Below are positions 1 to 6,488 of a stretch of 18,172 nt of DNA, piece after piece. Both the position numbers and the translations under genes were made by a program. Source of the DNA: JBHGBB01 sp041946755 (GTDB taxonomy: Bacteria; UBP4; UBA4092; JAOAEQ01). Each line of letters starts with the position of its first letter. Positions within the stretch are counted from its first letter, which is position 1. The DNA lies in NCBI GenBank assembly GCA_041946755.1, contig JBHGBB010000060.1, positions 1 to 18,172 of the forward strand, read 5' to 3'. The notes under the pieces are model-generated. The model had not been told where the DNA came from, ran no database searches, and saw only the letters and a program-made list of their open reading frames with translations.

Positions 1-25
1 TTAAACCAAGCCATTTTAGGAAAAA

Positions 26-101
26 AGTAGATAGTAGCTAGCAGCTAGAATCTAGGGAAATAAACAAGTGCTTTCCCCCTAGTTACTAGCTACTATCTAC
101 T
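26..101 (-). terminator. Long inverted repeat with T-run ending the trp operon
   Basis: Bases 26-41 and 86-101 are perfect 16-base inverted copies. A second inner match (ctaggg at 52-57 with ccctag at 77-82) extends the stem. Read on the minus strand, the stem is followed at once by six T residues (complement of 21-26), the layout of a Rho-independent terminator. The trpA stop codon (93-95) lies inside the downstream arm, so the last codons of trpA form part of the hairpin. The stem is rich in tagctac words and is not very GC-rich, so it could equally be a dispersed repeat that happens to act as a terminator. Confidence 0.55.
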
Positions 102-908
102 AGCTACAACTTTTTTTGTGCCTTTCGCTAATTTTTTAACAAACTTTGCTACTTTACTGACCAAATCCTTTTTTCCAAGATTCTGCTCTATCAGGTTAAC
201 GATAGCACTCCCGACGATAACCCCATCTGCGCCCCAGTTGACTACCTGTTGAACCTGAGTAGGATTGGAAATACCGAATCCGACTGCTACCGGTTTATCA
301 GTCGCTCGTTTAATCTTTTTGATCGATGCGGAAACATCAGTCGCTACTTTAGCTCTTGCACCCGTCACTCCGGTTAAGGATACATAATATACAAAACCTT
401 TACAACTTCCTGCAACTGAGTTTATCCGACTCGGAGTACTAGTCGGTGCTAATAAGAAAATTGTATCTATATCTTCTTTTCTGGCTGCGACAATTAGTTC
501 TTTCGCTTCTTCTGGCGGTAAATCGGGTACGATGACTCCATCTAATCCGACTTTAGCCGCATCTTGGGCAAACTTATTTATCCCATATTGCAGTATCGGA
601 TTATAATAGGTCATAAACACCAGCGGGATTTCGGTCTGTTTCCTTAATTCTTCAACCAAACCAATAATATCAACCAACCGGGCTTTTTTAGCCAATGCCC
701 GCTGTGAAGCTCTTTGGATGGTCGGCCCATCAGCTAAGGGGTCGGAGAACGGTATCCCTAACTCGATGATATCCGCTCCGGATTCCGCTAAAGATAGCAC
801 CAACTTCTTGGTTATCCCCAAATCCGGGTCGCCAGCAGTGATATACGCTATCAACGCTGCCCGATTCTGTTGTTTTATATTAGTAAATGTTTTTTCTATA
901 CGTGACAT
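93..908 (-). CDS. trpA: Tryptophan synthase alpha subunit
   Basis: This 271-residue TIM-barrel subunit cleaves indole-3-glycerol phosphate to indole and glyceraldehyde 3-phosphate and passes indole to TrpB. The family signature ELGIPFSDPLADGP is present; its Glu49 and Asp60 match the catalytic residues of the enterobacterial enzyme. Further conserved blocks are the VPDLPPEE stretch, the SLTGVTGAR loop and the phosphate-binding GFGIS and VGSAIV turns near the C-terminus. Length is normal. The ATG lies four bases after the trpB stop, so translation is probably coupled; no clear Shine-Dalgarno is visible. It is the last gene of the trp block, and its final codons run into a hairpin that probably terminates transcription. 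Confidence 0.97.
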   Translation of the reverse strand: MSRIEKTFTNIKQQNRAALIAYITAGDPDLGITKKLVLSLAESGADIIELGIPFSDPLADGPTIQRASQRALAKKARLVDIIGLVEELRKQTEIPLVFMTYYNPILQYGINKFAQDAAKVGLDGVIVPDLPPEEAKELIVAARKEDIDTIFLLAPTSTPSRINSVAGSCKGFVYYVSLTGVTGARAKVATDVSASIKKIKRATDKPVAVGFGISNPTQVQQVVNWGADGVIVGSAIVNLIEQNLGKKDLVSKVAKFVKKLAKGTKKVVASR

Positions 909-912
909 AATT

Positions 913-2124
913 CTATTTATTATTTAATATTTTACTTACCTGCTGAACGTCTTTATCTCCCCGACCGGAGAGATTGACGATAATAATCTGGTTCTTTTTC
1001 AGTTTTGGGGCGAGTTTACAGGCATACGCTACCGCATGAGCACTCTCTAACGCCGGGATAATTCCTTCCAGTTCGGCTAACAGTTGGAATGCGGTTAACG
1101 CTTCTTTATCGGTTATAGAAACATATTCCGCACGACCGCTATCTTTATAGAAACTATGTTCCGGCCCTACTCCCGGATAATCGAGCCCGGCTGAGACCGA
1201 ATGGGTCGGTAGAATCTGGCCATCTTTATCCTGAAGCACATAACTCATACTCCCATGCAAAACTCCAATCGATCCGGCGGATAACGATGCGGCATGTTTC
1301 CCGGTTTTAATTCCTAACCCGGCAGCTTCAACCCCGATAAATTTAACTGAAGTATCCTGATAGAAGGGATAGAATAATCCCATTGCGTTACTTCCCCCAC
1401 CGACACAGGCGATTAGATAATCCGGTAACCGCCCTTCTTTAAGTTTAATCTGCTGTTTCGCTTCTTTCCCGATAACCGATTGGAAATCGCGCACCATCAT
1501 CGGGAATGGATGGACTCCGCTAACCGTACCAAAAATATAGTTGGTATCTCGAACATTAGTTATCCAATCCCGGAACGCTTCATTAATTGCATCTTTTAAG
1601 GTTTTACTCCCCGATTTTACCGGGATAACCTTGGTACCGAGCAGTTGCATTCGGAAAACATTCAGGGCTTGCCGGTCGCAATCCTCTTCCCCCATATATA
1701 CTTCGCATTTGAGGTTGAATAAGGCGGCTACCGTCGCTGTCGCTACTCCATGCTGACCAGCCCCGGTTTCGGCTATAACCCTCGGTTTACCCATCCGTTT
1801 GGTTAACAGACCCTGGCCGATAGTATTATTTATTTTATGGGCGCCGGTATGACATAAATCTTCCCGTTTAAGGTATATTTTAGCGCCACCGAGATGGTTG
1901 GTTAATCGGTCGGCTGAATAGAGCGGAGTCGGTCGGCCGGCATATTCTTTCAGATAATATTCCAGCTCTTTTTTGAACGCCGGGTCTTTTTTTGCCGTGG
2001 CATATGCCTGGTCGAGTTCATCTAAACAGGGCATTAAAGTTTCCGGGGCAAACTTCCCACCGAAAATATCGAAATGACCGGATTTATCTGGTAATAATGT
2101 ATTAAGTTGTTTTTTATTCCCCAT
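913..2124 (-). CDS. trpB: Tryptophan synthase beta subunit
   Basis: This 403-residue PLP enzyme condenses indole with serine to make tryptophan, in complex with TrpA. Lys97, in the motif HTGAHKINN, is the expected Schiff-base lysine. The glycine-rich phosphate cup VGGGSNAMG and the following GVEAAG block, which carries the catalytic-site Glu region, are intact. The sequence is of the canonical TrpB1 type that pairs with an alpha subunit, consistent with trpA directly downstream. The start is placed at the ATG giving the normal N-terminus ahead of the GHFDIFGGKFAPE block. The bases just upstream are repeat DNA with no recognisable ribosome binding site. Confidence 0.97.
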   Translation of the reverse strand: MGNKKQLNTLLPDKSGHFDIFGGKFAPETLMPCLDELDQAYATAKKDPAFKKELEYYLKEYAGRPTPLYSADRLTNHLGGAKIYLKREDLCHTGAHKINNTIGQGLLTKRMGKPRVIAETGAGQHGVATATVAALFNLKCEVYMGEEDCDRQALNVFRMQLLGTKVIPVKSGSKTLKDAINEAFRDWITNVRDTNYIFGTVSGVHPFPMMVRDFQSVIGKEAKQQIKLKEGRLPDYLIACVGGGSNAMGLFYPFYQDTSVKFIGVEAAGLGIKTGKHAASLSAGSIGVLHGSMSYVLQDKDGQILPTHSVSAGLDYPGVGPEHSFYKDSGRAEYVSITDKEALTAFQLLAELEGIIPALESAHAVAYACKLAPKLKKNQIIIVNLSGRGDKDVQQVSKILNNK

Positions 2125-2128
2125 ATAA

Positions 2129-2160
2129 TTTCGTGGTTTCTTGATTTCGTGCTTTCGTGG
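2129..2160. repeat. tttcgtg word repeats filling the trpF-trpB spacer
   Basis: Three copies of tttcgtg(g), beginning at 2129, 2145 and 2153, fill almost the whole gap between the trpF stop and the trpB start. The last copy abuts the trpF stop codon directly. This belongs with the other short word-like repeats found at gene edges throughout the window. No coding or regulatory role can be shown. Confidence 0.6.
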
Positions 2161-2784
2161 TTAAGCTTTTTGTAATTTTTTTACTGCTTCTACGAACTTC
2201 TTCATTTTCTCGAAGTCTTTCTTCCCCGGTGCGGACTCGACTCCGGAACTCACATCTACCGCATACGGTTTTACCGATTTAATCGCTTCCCCAACATTCT
2301 CTGCAGTCAATCCTCCAGCAAGTATCACCCGGCCATATGGCAGCGCGATTTTCGCTAATTCCCAATCGAAAACCTCTCCGGTACCGCCTCGTTTCCCTTT
2401 AACCCGGGAATCAAGCAGATATGCCGAAACGATCCCTTTATACCCCGGCAGCATAGATAAATCGTCTGGATTCTTGACCCGGAACGATTTGATGATTTTC
2501 CTGCCGAACTGACTGCAAAATTCCGGCAGTTCTTCTCCATGGAATTGAAGCACATTTAACCGGCAAACGCTGGCGATATGTTTAACTACATCCATCGATT
2601 CATTTACAAAAACACCGACAGTGGTGATAAATGGCGGTAACACCTTGATTATCTCGGTCGCAATTTCGGCATCGATCCGGCGGGGGCTTTTCGAAAAGAT
2701 AAATCCTACCGCATCGACTCCTAACTCAACCGCTTTTTGTGCATCTTCCAGGTTGGTTATCCCACAAATTTTGATTTTCGTCAT
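2161..2784 (-). CDS. trpF: Phosphoribosylanthranilate isomerase
   Basis: This 207-residue TIM barrel catalyses the Amadori rearrangement of phosphoribosylanthranilate to CdRP, the third dedicated tryptophan step. The N-terminal KICGI motif carries Cys7 (general base) and the LLDS block carries Asp125 (general acid). The QFHGEE, GGTGEVFDW, LAGGLTAENV and VDVSSGVE blocks of the family are all present, so the protein should be active. Length is typical of a stand-alone TrpF. It is separated from trpC by an unusual 648-base gap and followed after 36 bases by trpB. A weak AAGG lies about eight bases before the ATG. It could be the first gene of a separate trpFBA transcript. Confidence 0.96.
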   Translation of the reverse strand: MTKIKICGITNLEDAQKAVELGVDAVGFIFSKSPRRIDAEIATEIIKVLPPFITTVGVFVNESMDVVKHIASVCRLNVLQFHGEELPEFCSQFGRKIIKSFRVKNPDDLSMLPGYKGIVSAYLLDSRVKGKRGGTGEVFDWELAKIALPYGRVILAGGLTAENVGEAIKSVKPYAVDVSSGVESAPGKKDFEKMKKFVEAVKKLQKA

Positions 2785-2847
2785 AGCTAAATACCTTAAC
2801 CGTTATTGCCAAGTTTGTCAAATAATATCGTTTTGACTCTAGAACCT

Positions 2848-2853
2848 ATTATA
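2848..2853 (-). promoter_or_regulatory. Possible promoter -10 box ahead of trpFBA
   Basis: On the minus strand this is a perfect TATAAT, 63 bases upstream of the trpF start. No convincing -35 box lies at the right spacing. A 13-base dyad (atgac-atc-gtcat, 2868-2880) overlaps the place where it would fall and could be a regulator site. A separate TTGACA (complement of 2816-2821) lies closer to trpF but lacks a good -10. The region is AT-rich, so chance matches are likely. Confidence 0.3.
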
Positions 2854-2967
2854 TTGGATTGAGTTTAATGACATCGTCATGTCTATACATTCTATCATTG
2901 CAGAGACACTTATCGCTATTATCCCTATGCTACACTCGAAGGTATAATTTTGGGCGTGACTATAGCT

Positions 2968-3001
2968 AAAAAATCAGATTGGCAGCCTGCCAATCTGATT
3001 T
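2968..3001 (-). terminator. Strong hairpin with T-run inside the trp block
   Basis: Bases 2971-2985 and 2987-3001 form a perfect 15-base inverted repeat around a single central C. On the minus strand the stem is followed by a run of six T (complement of 2968-2973), the classic intrinsic terminator shape. It sits about 430 bases after the trpC stop and 184 bases before the trpF start. If it works it would end or attenuate the trpEGDC transcript. On the plus strand no T-run of note follows. Confidence 0.6.
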
Positions 3002-3109
3002 CGGTTTCATCTGGTAACTAGATAATCTTATCTAACTTCAATAATCTCAACTGTTTTTATTCTTTGAAAAAGAGTTACCGCTACCCCTATGCCCTTAATT
3101 AATTGCGAA

Positions 3110-3166
3110 ATTCGGATTTCGGATTTCGGAATTAAATCTGCAATCTACAATCTCCAATCTATAATT
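3110..3166. repeat. Two adjacent tandem word repeats (ttcgga and caatct types)
   Basis: The left part repeats the seven-base unit attcgga/tttcgga three times. The right part repeats caatct(n) about four times in a row. The reverse complement of the left unit also occurs inside the coding region of the Memo-AMMECR1 gene at about 10386-10412, so this is a dispersed family and not a local accident. Confidence 0.65.
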
Positions 3167-3317
3167 GAATACCCCTATTCCTTAATCCAACTCTATATCA
3201 TTCTCAGACTCCAAAACATCCTAATAGGTTGCATGATGCCAATTGATCGGTTCAATTCGCTTCTTACTCTTATATAGTCACTCGAGTTCCATTATTCATT
3301 TTCGAGTTCAGGTTGAG

Positions 3318-3356
3318 AGTTGAACCAGAGCGGGTCTGACCCACACTGGTTCAACT
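3318..3356. repeat. Imperfect 39-base palindrome downstream of trpC
   Basis: Outer arms 3318-3328 and 3346-3356 are perfect 11-base inverted copies. Inner arms gggtc/gaccc (3332-3336 and 3338-3342) pair around a single T, and one more pair sits between two mismatches. The RNA would fold into a long hairpin starting about 77 bases after the trpC stop. There is no T-run on either side, so it may be an mRNA-stabilising or processing structure, or a palindromic repeat element. Confidence 0.5.
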
Positions 3357-3432
3357 CCGGTATAAAATCATATTGGCAAGCAGCCCATAATGGTTTCGAG
3401 CTACAAATGATTATTTAGAATATTTTCTGCTC

Positions 3433-4218
3433 CTAACCATATAACTCTTTTATTTTCAGGGATATATCTTTATTCCGCATGAAGGTTTCCCCGATAAGCA
3501 GCGCATCTACCCCTATTCCTTGCATTCTTAATACATCTTCTCGGGTCTTAATCCCACTTTCAGCAACGATAATCGTTTCTTTCGGAATATCTTTAATCAA
3601 CTGTTCCGTAGTTCCAAGGTCTACTTTAAAGGTTTTCAGGTCCCGGTTATTGATCCCGATAATTTCCGGGTCGAGCTTAAATGCCCGGTCGAGTTCTTCC
3701 CGATTATGCACTTCGATCAAGGTATATAACCCGGCTTCTTTCTGGGCAAATTGAGCTAAATCTCGAAGTTGGATATCATCCAACGCGGCGACAATTAAGA
3801 GGATCGCATCAGCCCCGGTAATCGCTGATTCATAGACCTGATATTCATCAACGATAAAATCTTTCCGAAGGATAGGGATCGAAACTGCAGATTTAACTTG
3901 GATAAGATATTCCAGTTTCCCGGAAAAGAACTTCTCATCGGTTAATACCGAGATCGCGTTCGCTCCGGTCTGTTCATATATCCTGGCTATTTCGACCGGC
4001 TCGAACTCCGGCCGGATTATTCCGGCGCTGGGAGAAGCTTTTTTAACTTCAGCAATAAGTTTGATTTTATCTCCCGAGTTCCGGGAGAGAGCAGTAGCAA
4101 AATCCCGGGAGATAACTTTCCGGGTTGCCAGACTCCGTTTCAGTTCGTTTAATGGCAACCGCTGTTTCCGATCAGCAACTTCCTTTTTCTTTTGAAATAT
4201 AATTTCGTCTAAAATCAT
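3433..4218 (-). CDS. trpC: Indole-3-glycerol phosphate synthase
   Basis: This 261-residue TIM barrel closes CdRP to indole-3-glycerol phosphate with loss of CO2 and water. Conserved catalytic and binding residues are visible: Glu57 and Lys59 in AEVKKASPS, Lys119 in LRKDF, Glu169 in LIEVHN, Asn190 in INNRDL, and Glu220-Ser221-Gly222 in VAESGI. Length is that of the monofunctional enzyme, and trpF is a separate gene here. The ATG follows repeat-rich sequence 65 bases after trpD without a strong Shine-Dalgarno. The large downstream gap before trpF is unusual for a trp operon. Confidence 0.97.
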   Translation of the reverse strand: MILDEIIFQKKKEVADRKQRLPLNELKRSLATRKVISRDFATALSRNSGDKIKLIAEVKKASPSAGIIRPEFEPVEIARIYEQTGANAISVLTDEKFFSGKLEYLIQVKSAVSIPILRKDFIVDEYQVYESAITGADAILLIVAALDDIQLRDLAQFAQKEAGLYTLIEVHNREELDRAFKLDPEIIGINNRDLKTFKVDLGTTEQLIKDIPKETIIVAESGIKTREDVLRMQGIGVDALLIGETFMRNKDISLKIKELYG

Positions 4219-4226
4219 ATAGTTCC

Positions 4227-4261
4227 CGAATAAATCGAATAATAGCGAATTTATCGAATAA
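4227..4261. repeat. Four cgaat words spaced 9-10 bases apart
   Basis: The word cgaa(t) begins at 4227, 4236, 4246 and 4255, in the short spacer between trpD and trpC, just before the trpC start on the minus strand. The near one-helical-turn spacing is notable. The simpler reading is another tandem word repeat of the kind found in most spacers of this window. Confidence 0.45.
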
Positions 4262-4283
4262 AGGCTCCTTGAAATAGTGTAGG

Positions 4284-5294
4284 TTATGAATTGGTGAGCT
4301 TTTTTAATTGTTCTAGTTTATCGAAAGCAGCCCCGGAATCCAAGGCCTGAGCAGCTTTCGCTACCCCTTCAGAGAGGGTATTCGCTAAATCCGCTGCCTG
4401 GATTGCCGCCCCGGCATTCATCAAAACAATATCCCGCATTGGCCCGGGTTTGCCTTTAAGCACCTCAATCAACATGGCTGCATTCTGTTCCGCTGTTCCG
4501 CCGAGGATACTGGATAACGGTGCCGGTTTAAACCCGAAATGTTTCGGTTCGACATAATATTCCATTAATTTCCCTTGTTTCAGTTCAACAATTTTAGTAT
4601 CGCCGGTAATGGTAATTTCATCCAATTTATCCGACCCATGAACCACTAAACAATGTTTCGACCCCAACTCTTTCAAAACCGCTGCCATGGTTTCCGTCAA
4701 CTCCGGAGCATATACCCCTAATACTTGCGAACTGGCTCCGGCCGGGTTGGTTAATGGCCCGAGAATATTGAATACCGTTCGAATCCCAATCTGCTGCCGG
4801 GGGCCGATAGCATATTTCATTGCCCCATGATATAACGGTGCGAACATAAACCCGATCCCAATCTCATTCAGGCATTTCTCGGTTACCGAAATATCGACAT
4901 CAATCTTGATTCCTAACGCTTTTAAGACATCAGCGCTACCGCTGGAACTCGATACCGCCCGATTCCCATGTTTAGCAACAATACATCCCGCACCGGCAGC
5001 AACAAACGCTGCACAGGTCGAGATATTAAAGGTACCTTTCCGATCCCCACCGGTACCGCAGGTATCGACTACCGGCTGCCGGGTAGGATGGATTTTAGTC
5101 GCTTTCTCCCGCATCACCATCGCGCACCCGGTGATTTCATCGACGGTCTCACCTTTCATTCTTAATGCGGTAATAAACGACCCGATTTGCGCTTCAGTCG
5201 CTTCTCCGGACATAATCTCGTTCATTACCGCTACCGCTTCATCCCGGGTTAAATTCTGTTTATCAACCAGTTTGGTTATCGCTTCTTTAATCAT
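4284..5294 (-). CDS. trpD: Anthranilate phosphoribosyltransferase
   Basis: This 336-residue enzyme transfers the phosphoribosyl group of PRPP to anthranilate. The PRPP-binding glycine-rich loop GTGGD (80-84) is followed by the KGTFNIST block. KHGNR (108-112) and the serine-rich SSSSGSADVL stretch, which carry anthranilate and phosphate contacts, are intact, as are the RTVFNILGPLTNP block and the SDKLDE metal-site acidic pair. It is not fused to trpG, unlike enterobacterial TrpD. A GGAG about ten bases before the ATG is a reasonable ribosome binding site, one of the few in this operon. It lies between trpG and trpC in transcription order. Confidence 0.97.
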   Translation of the reverse strand: MIKEAITKLVDKQNLTRDEAVAVMNEIMSGEATEAQIGSFITALRMKGETVDEITGCAMVMREKATKIHPTRQPVVDTCGTGGDRKGTFNISTCAAFVAAGAGCIVAKHGNRAVSSSSGSADVLKALGIKIDVDISVTEKCLNEIGIGFMFAPLYHGAMKYAIGPRQQIGIRTVFNILGPLTNPAGASSQVLGVYAPELTETMAAVLKELGSKHCLVVHGSDKLDEITITGDTKIVELKQGKLMEYYVEPKHFGFKPAPLSSILGGTAEQNAAMLIEVLKGKPGPMRDIVLMNAGAAIQAADLANTLSEGVAKAAQALDSGAAFDKLEQLKKLTNS

Positions 5295-5365
5295 AATTTA
5301 AATGCTCCGATTTAAACGGATTTTAGTTAATTCAAATAGATAAATCCTATTATGCCACTGATAAT

Positions 5366-5437
5366 CACGGATATATTTAATGATAATTATACAATATCTA
5401 GGATGTTTTTGCTCTGTATCCGTGTAAATCCGTGGCT
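5366..5437. repeat. Inverted and tandem ccgtg repeats after trpG
   Basis: Bases 5366-5373 (cacggata) and 5417-5424 (tatccgtg) are inverted copies. The right copy is followed by a tandem variant (aatccgtgg, 5428-5436) that runs to the trpG stop codon on the minus strand. The word pattern is another family of short gene-edge repeats. The sequence between the arms is AT-rich and shows no gene. Confidence 0.5.
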
Positions 5438-5999
5438 AGATTTTTAAGAAGTTGGCTAAAATCGGTTTCCCGAGTTTGGTTAAGACCGATTCCGGATGGA
5501 ATTGGACGCCCCAGATCGGATATTCTTTATGCCGGAGTCCCATAATCTCATTTTCATCCGTCCAGGCAGTGATTTCTAATACTGAAGGTAAGGTTTCCCG
5601 TTCAACAATCAGCGAATGATACCGGGTCGCTTCAAATGGATTCTCGATATTCTTAAAAATAGTCTGTTCGTTATGATAAATCAGGCAGGTTTTCCCATGC
5701 ATCAGATGGTCAGCTCGTTTAACTACTCCCCCGAATACATGACCTATACATTGATGCCCTAAACATACCCCTAAGGTCGGGATTTCCGGGCTAATATTTA
5801 ATAAAATATCGTTAGAAATCGCCGCTTCTTTCGGGGATTTCGGCCCGGGTGAGATAACGATCTTATCGGGTTTCAACTCCCGCACCATATCTAAATCGAT
5901 CTTGTCGTTCCGAAATACCTTAATATCCTGGCCTAACTCGCCGAGATACTGGACTAGGTTATATGTGAAAGAGTCGTAATTGTCTATTACCAAAATCAT
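5436..5999 (-). CDS. trpG: Anthranilate synthase glutamine amidotransferase subunit
   Basis: This 187-residue class I glutamine amidotransferase releases ammonia from glutamine and passes it to TrpE for anthranilate formation. The catalytic triad is visible: Cys79 in GVCLGHQ, and His168 and Glu170 in VQFHPES. The N-terminal NYDSFTYN block and the ISPGP turn are typical of TrpG/PabA. With trpE in the same block and no pabB nearby, TrpG is the natural call; it may also serve PabB for folate synthesis, as in some bacteria. The ggtgag just before the ATG overlaps the end of the repeat flanking the GxxExxY gene, so that insertion may now supply the ribosome binding site. Confidence 0.96.
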   Translation of the reverse strand: MILVIDNYDSFTYNLVQYLGELGQDIKVFRNDKIDLDMVRELKPDKIVISPGPKSPKEAAISNDILLNISPEIPTLGVCLGHQCIGHVFGGVVKRADHLMHGKTCLIYHNEQTIFKNIENPFEATRYHSLIVERETLPSVLEITAWTDENEIMGLRHKEYPIWGVQFHPESVLTKLGKPILANFLKI

Positions 6000-6005
6000 A
6001 AGCTC

Positions 6006-6480
6006 ACCACAGAGGTCTCAGAGAAAAACTGAGAAATAATTTCTTTCTATTTATTCTATATTTCAGTTTATCAACCGTTTAATTCCATCTTTAAGGCGTA
6101 AGACATTAAAATTTATCAATAATCCAACATGTTTACGCATTGCTTTAAGATAAGTTAATACCTGCGCTTCAAAAATCTTATGCATTGATTCTACCGCTTT
6201 TAATTCTAAAACAACTTCATTTTCTACTAGAAAATCTATTCGATGTTTACCGATTTTTCTCTCTTTATAAACCAAGTTTATTTCTTTCTGTTTTTCATAT
6301 CGTATCTGTCTTATCTGGAATTCATGTTCTAGTGCTTCTTCATAAACCGATTCTAATAATCCTGGACCTAACGCTGAATGCACTTCAATTGCACAGGCAA
6401 TAATTTTTTCGGTTATATCTCTTAAAGGGAAATTATCTTGATTTTTATTCGTCTCGGCCGTTCTCTGAGCACTCTGTGGT
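6006..6480. mobile_element. Candidate inverted-repeat cassette carrying a GxxExxY gene
   Basis: Bases 6006-6033 and 6453-6480 are imperfect 28-base inverted repeats matching at 22 positions. Both begin ACCACAGAG read inward and contain CTCAGAGAA. They enclose nearly the whole GxxExxY gene, and the right repeat encodes its first dozen residues. The cassette sits between trpE and trpG, which are normally adjacent. There is no transposase and no clear target-site duplication, so movement would need help in trans. Related repeat copies lie upstream of trpE (7976-8003 and 8061-8080). Confidence 0.45.
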
Positions 6481-6485
6481 TCCAT
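6063..6485 (-). CDS. GxxExxY-family protein, PD-(D/E)xK nuclease-like fold
   Basis: The 140-residue protein carries the family motif G-L-L-E-S-V-Y at residues 42-48. It also has a nuclease-like constellation of Asp84 (RIDFLV) and Glu94-x-Lys96 (LELKA), the layout of PD-(D/E)xK enzymes. The family is widespread in environmental bacteria; its biological role is not established and nuclease activity is inferred. The N-terminal stretch MEPQSAQRTAE is simply the translation of the flanking inverted repeat, so the conserved protein starts near residue 20. The gene is more AT-rich than the trp genes and uses AGA arginine codons that its neighbours avoid, which suggests insertion. It begins four bases after the trpE stop, with a GGAA within trpE as a possible ribosome binding site. 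Confidence 0.85.
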   Translation of the reverse strand: MEPQSAQRTAETNKNQDNFPLRDITEKIIACAIEVHSALGPGLLESVYEEALEHEFQIRQIRYEKQKEINLVYKERKIGKHRIDFLVENEVVLELKAVESMHKIFEAQVLTYLKAMRKHVGLLINFNVLRLKDGIKRLIN

Positions 6486-6488
6486 TTT

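Larger units (their letters stand above)
2785..3432. other. 648-base non-coding gap between trpC and trpF
   Basis: I see no credible gene here. The only longer open frame (3089-3277, plus strand) is made largely of low-complexity repeat and lacks a ribosome binding site. The gap holds, from low to high coordinates, a possible promoter, a 13-base dyad, an intrinsic-terminator-like hairpin, tandem word repeats around 3110-3166 and an imperfect 39-base palindrome at 3318-3356. A stretch at 3365-3380 resembles the left arm of the 2971-3001 hairpin, possibly a decayed copy. No T-box, tRNA or leader peptide with tandem Trp codons was found. Confidence 0.7.

Noticed and set aside
3110..3166. CRISPR array
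   Set aside because: Repeats are 6-7 bases with no unique spacers; no cas genes in the window.
3089..3277. Plus-strand 62-codon frame in the trpC-trpF gap
   Set aside because: Largely tandem repeat, no ribosome binding site and no recognisable protein features.
2785..3432. T-box, riboswitch or tRNA in the trpC-trpF gap
   Set aside because: No T-box core, no tRNA cloverleaf and no Trp-rich leader peptide found by eye.
4906..5301. Plus-strand frame of 131 codons opposite trpD
   Set aside because: Antisense shadow of a clearly real gene; composition not protein-like.
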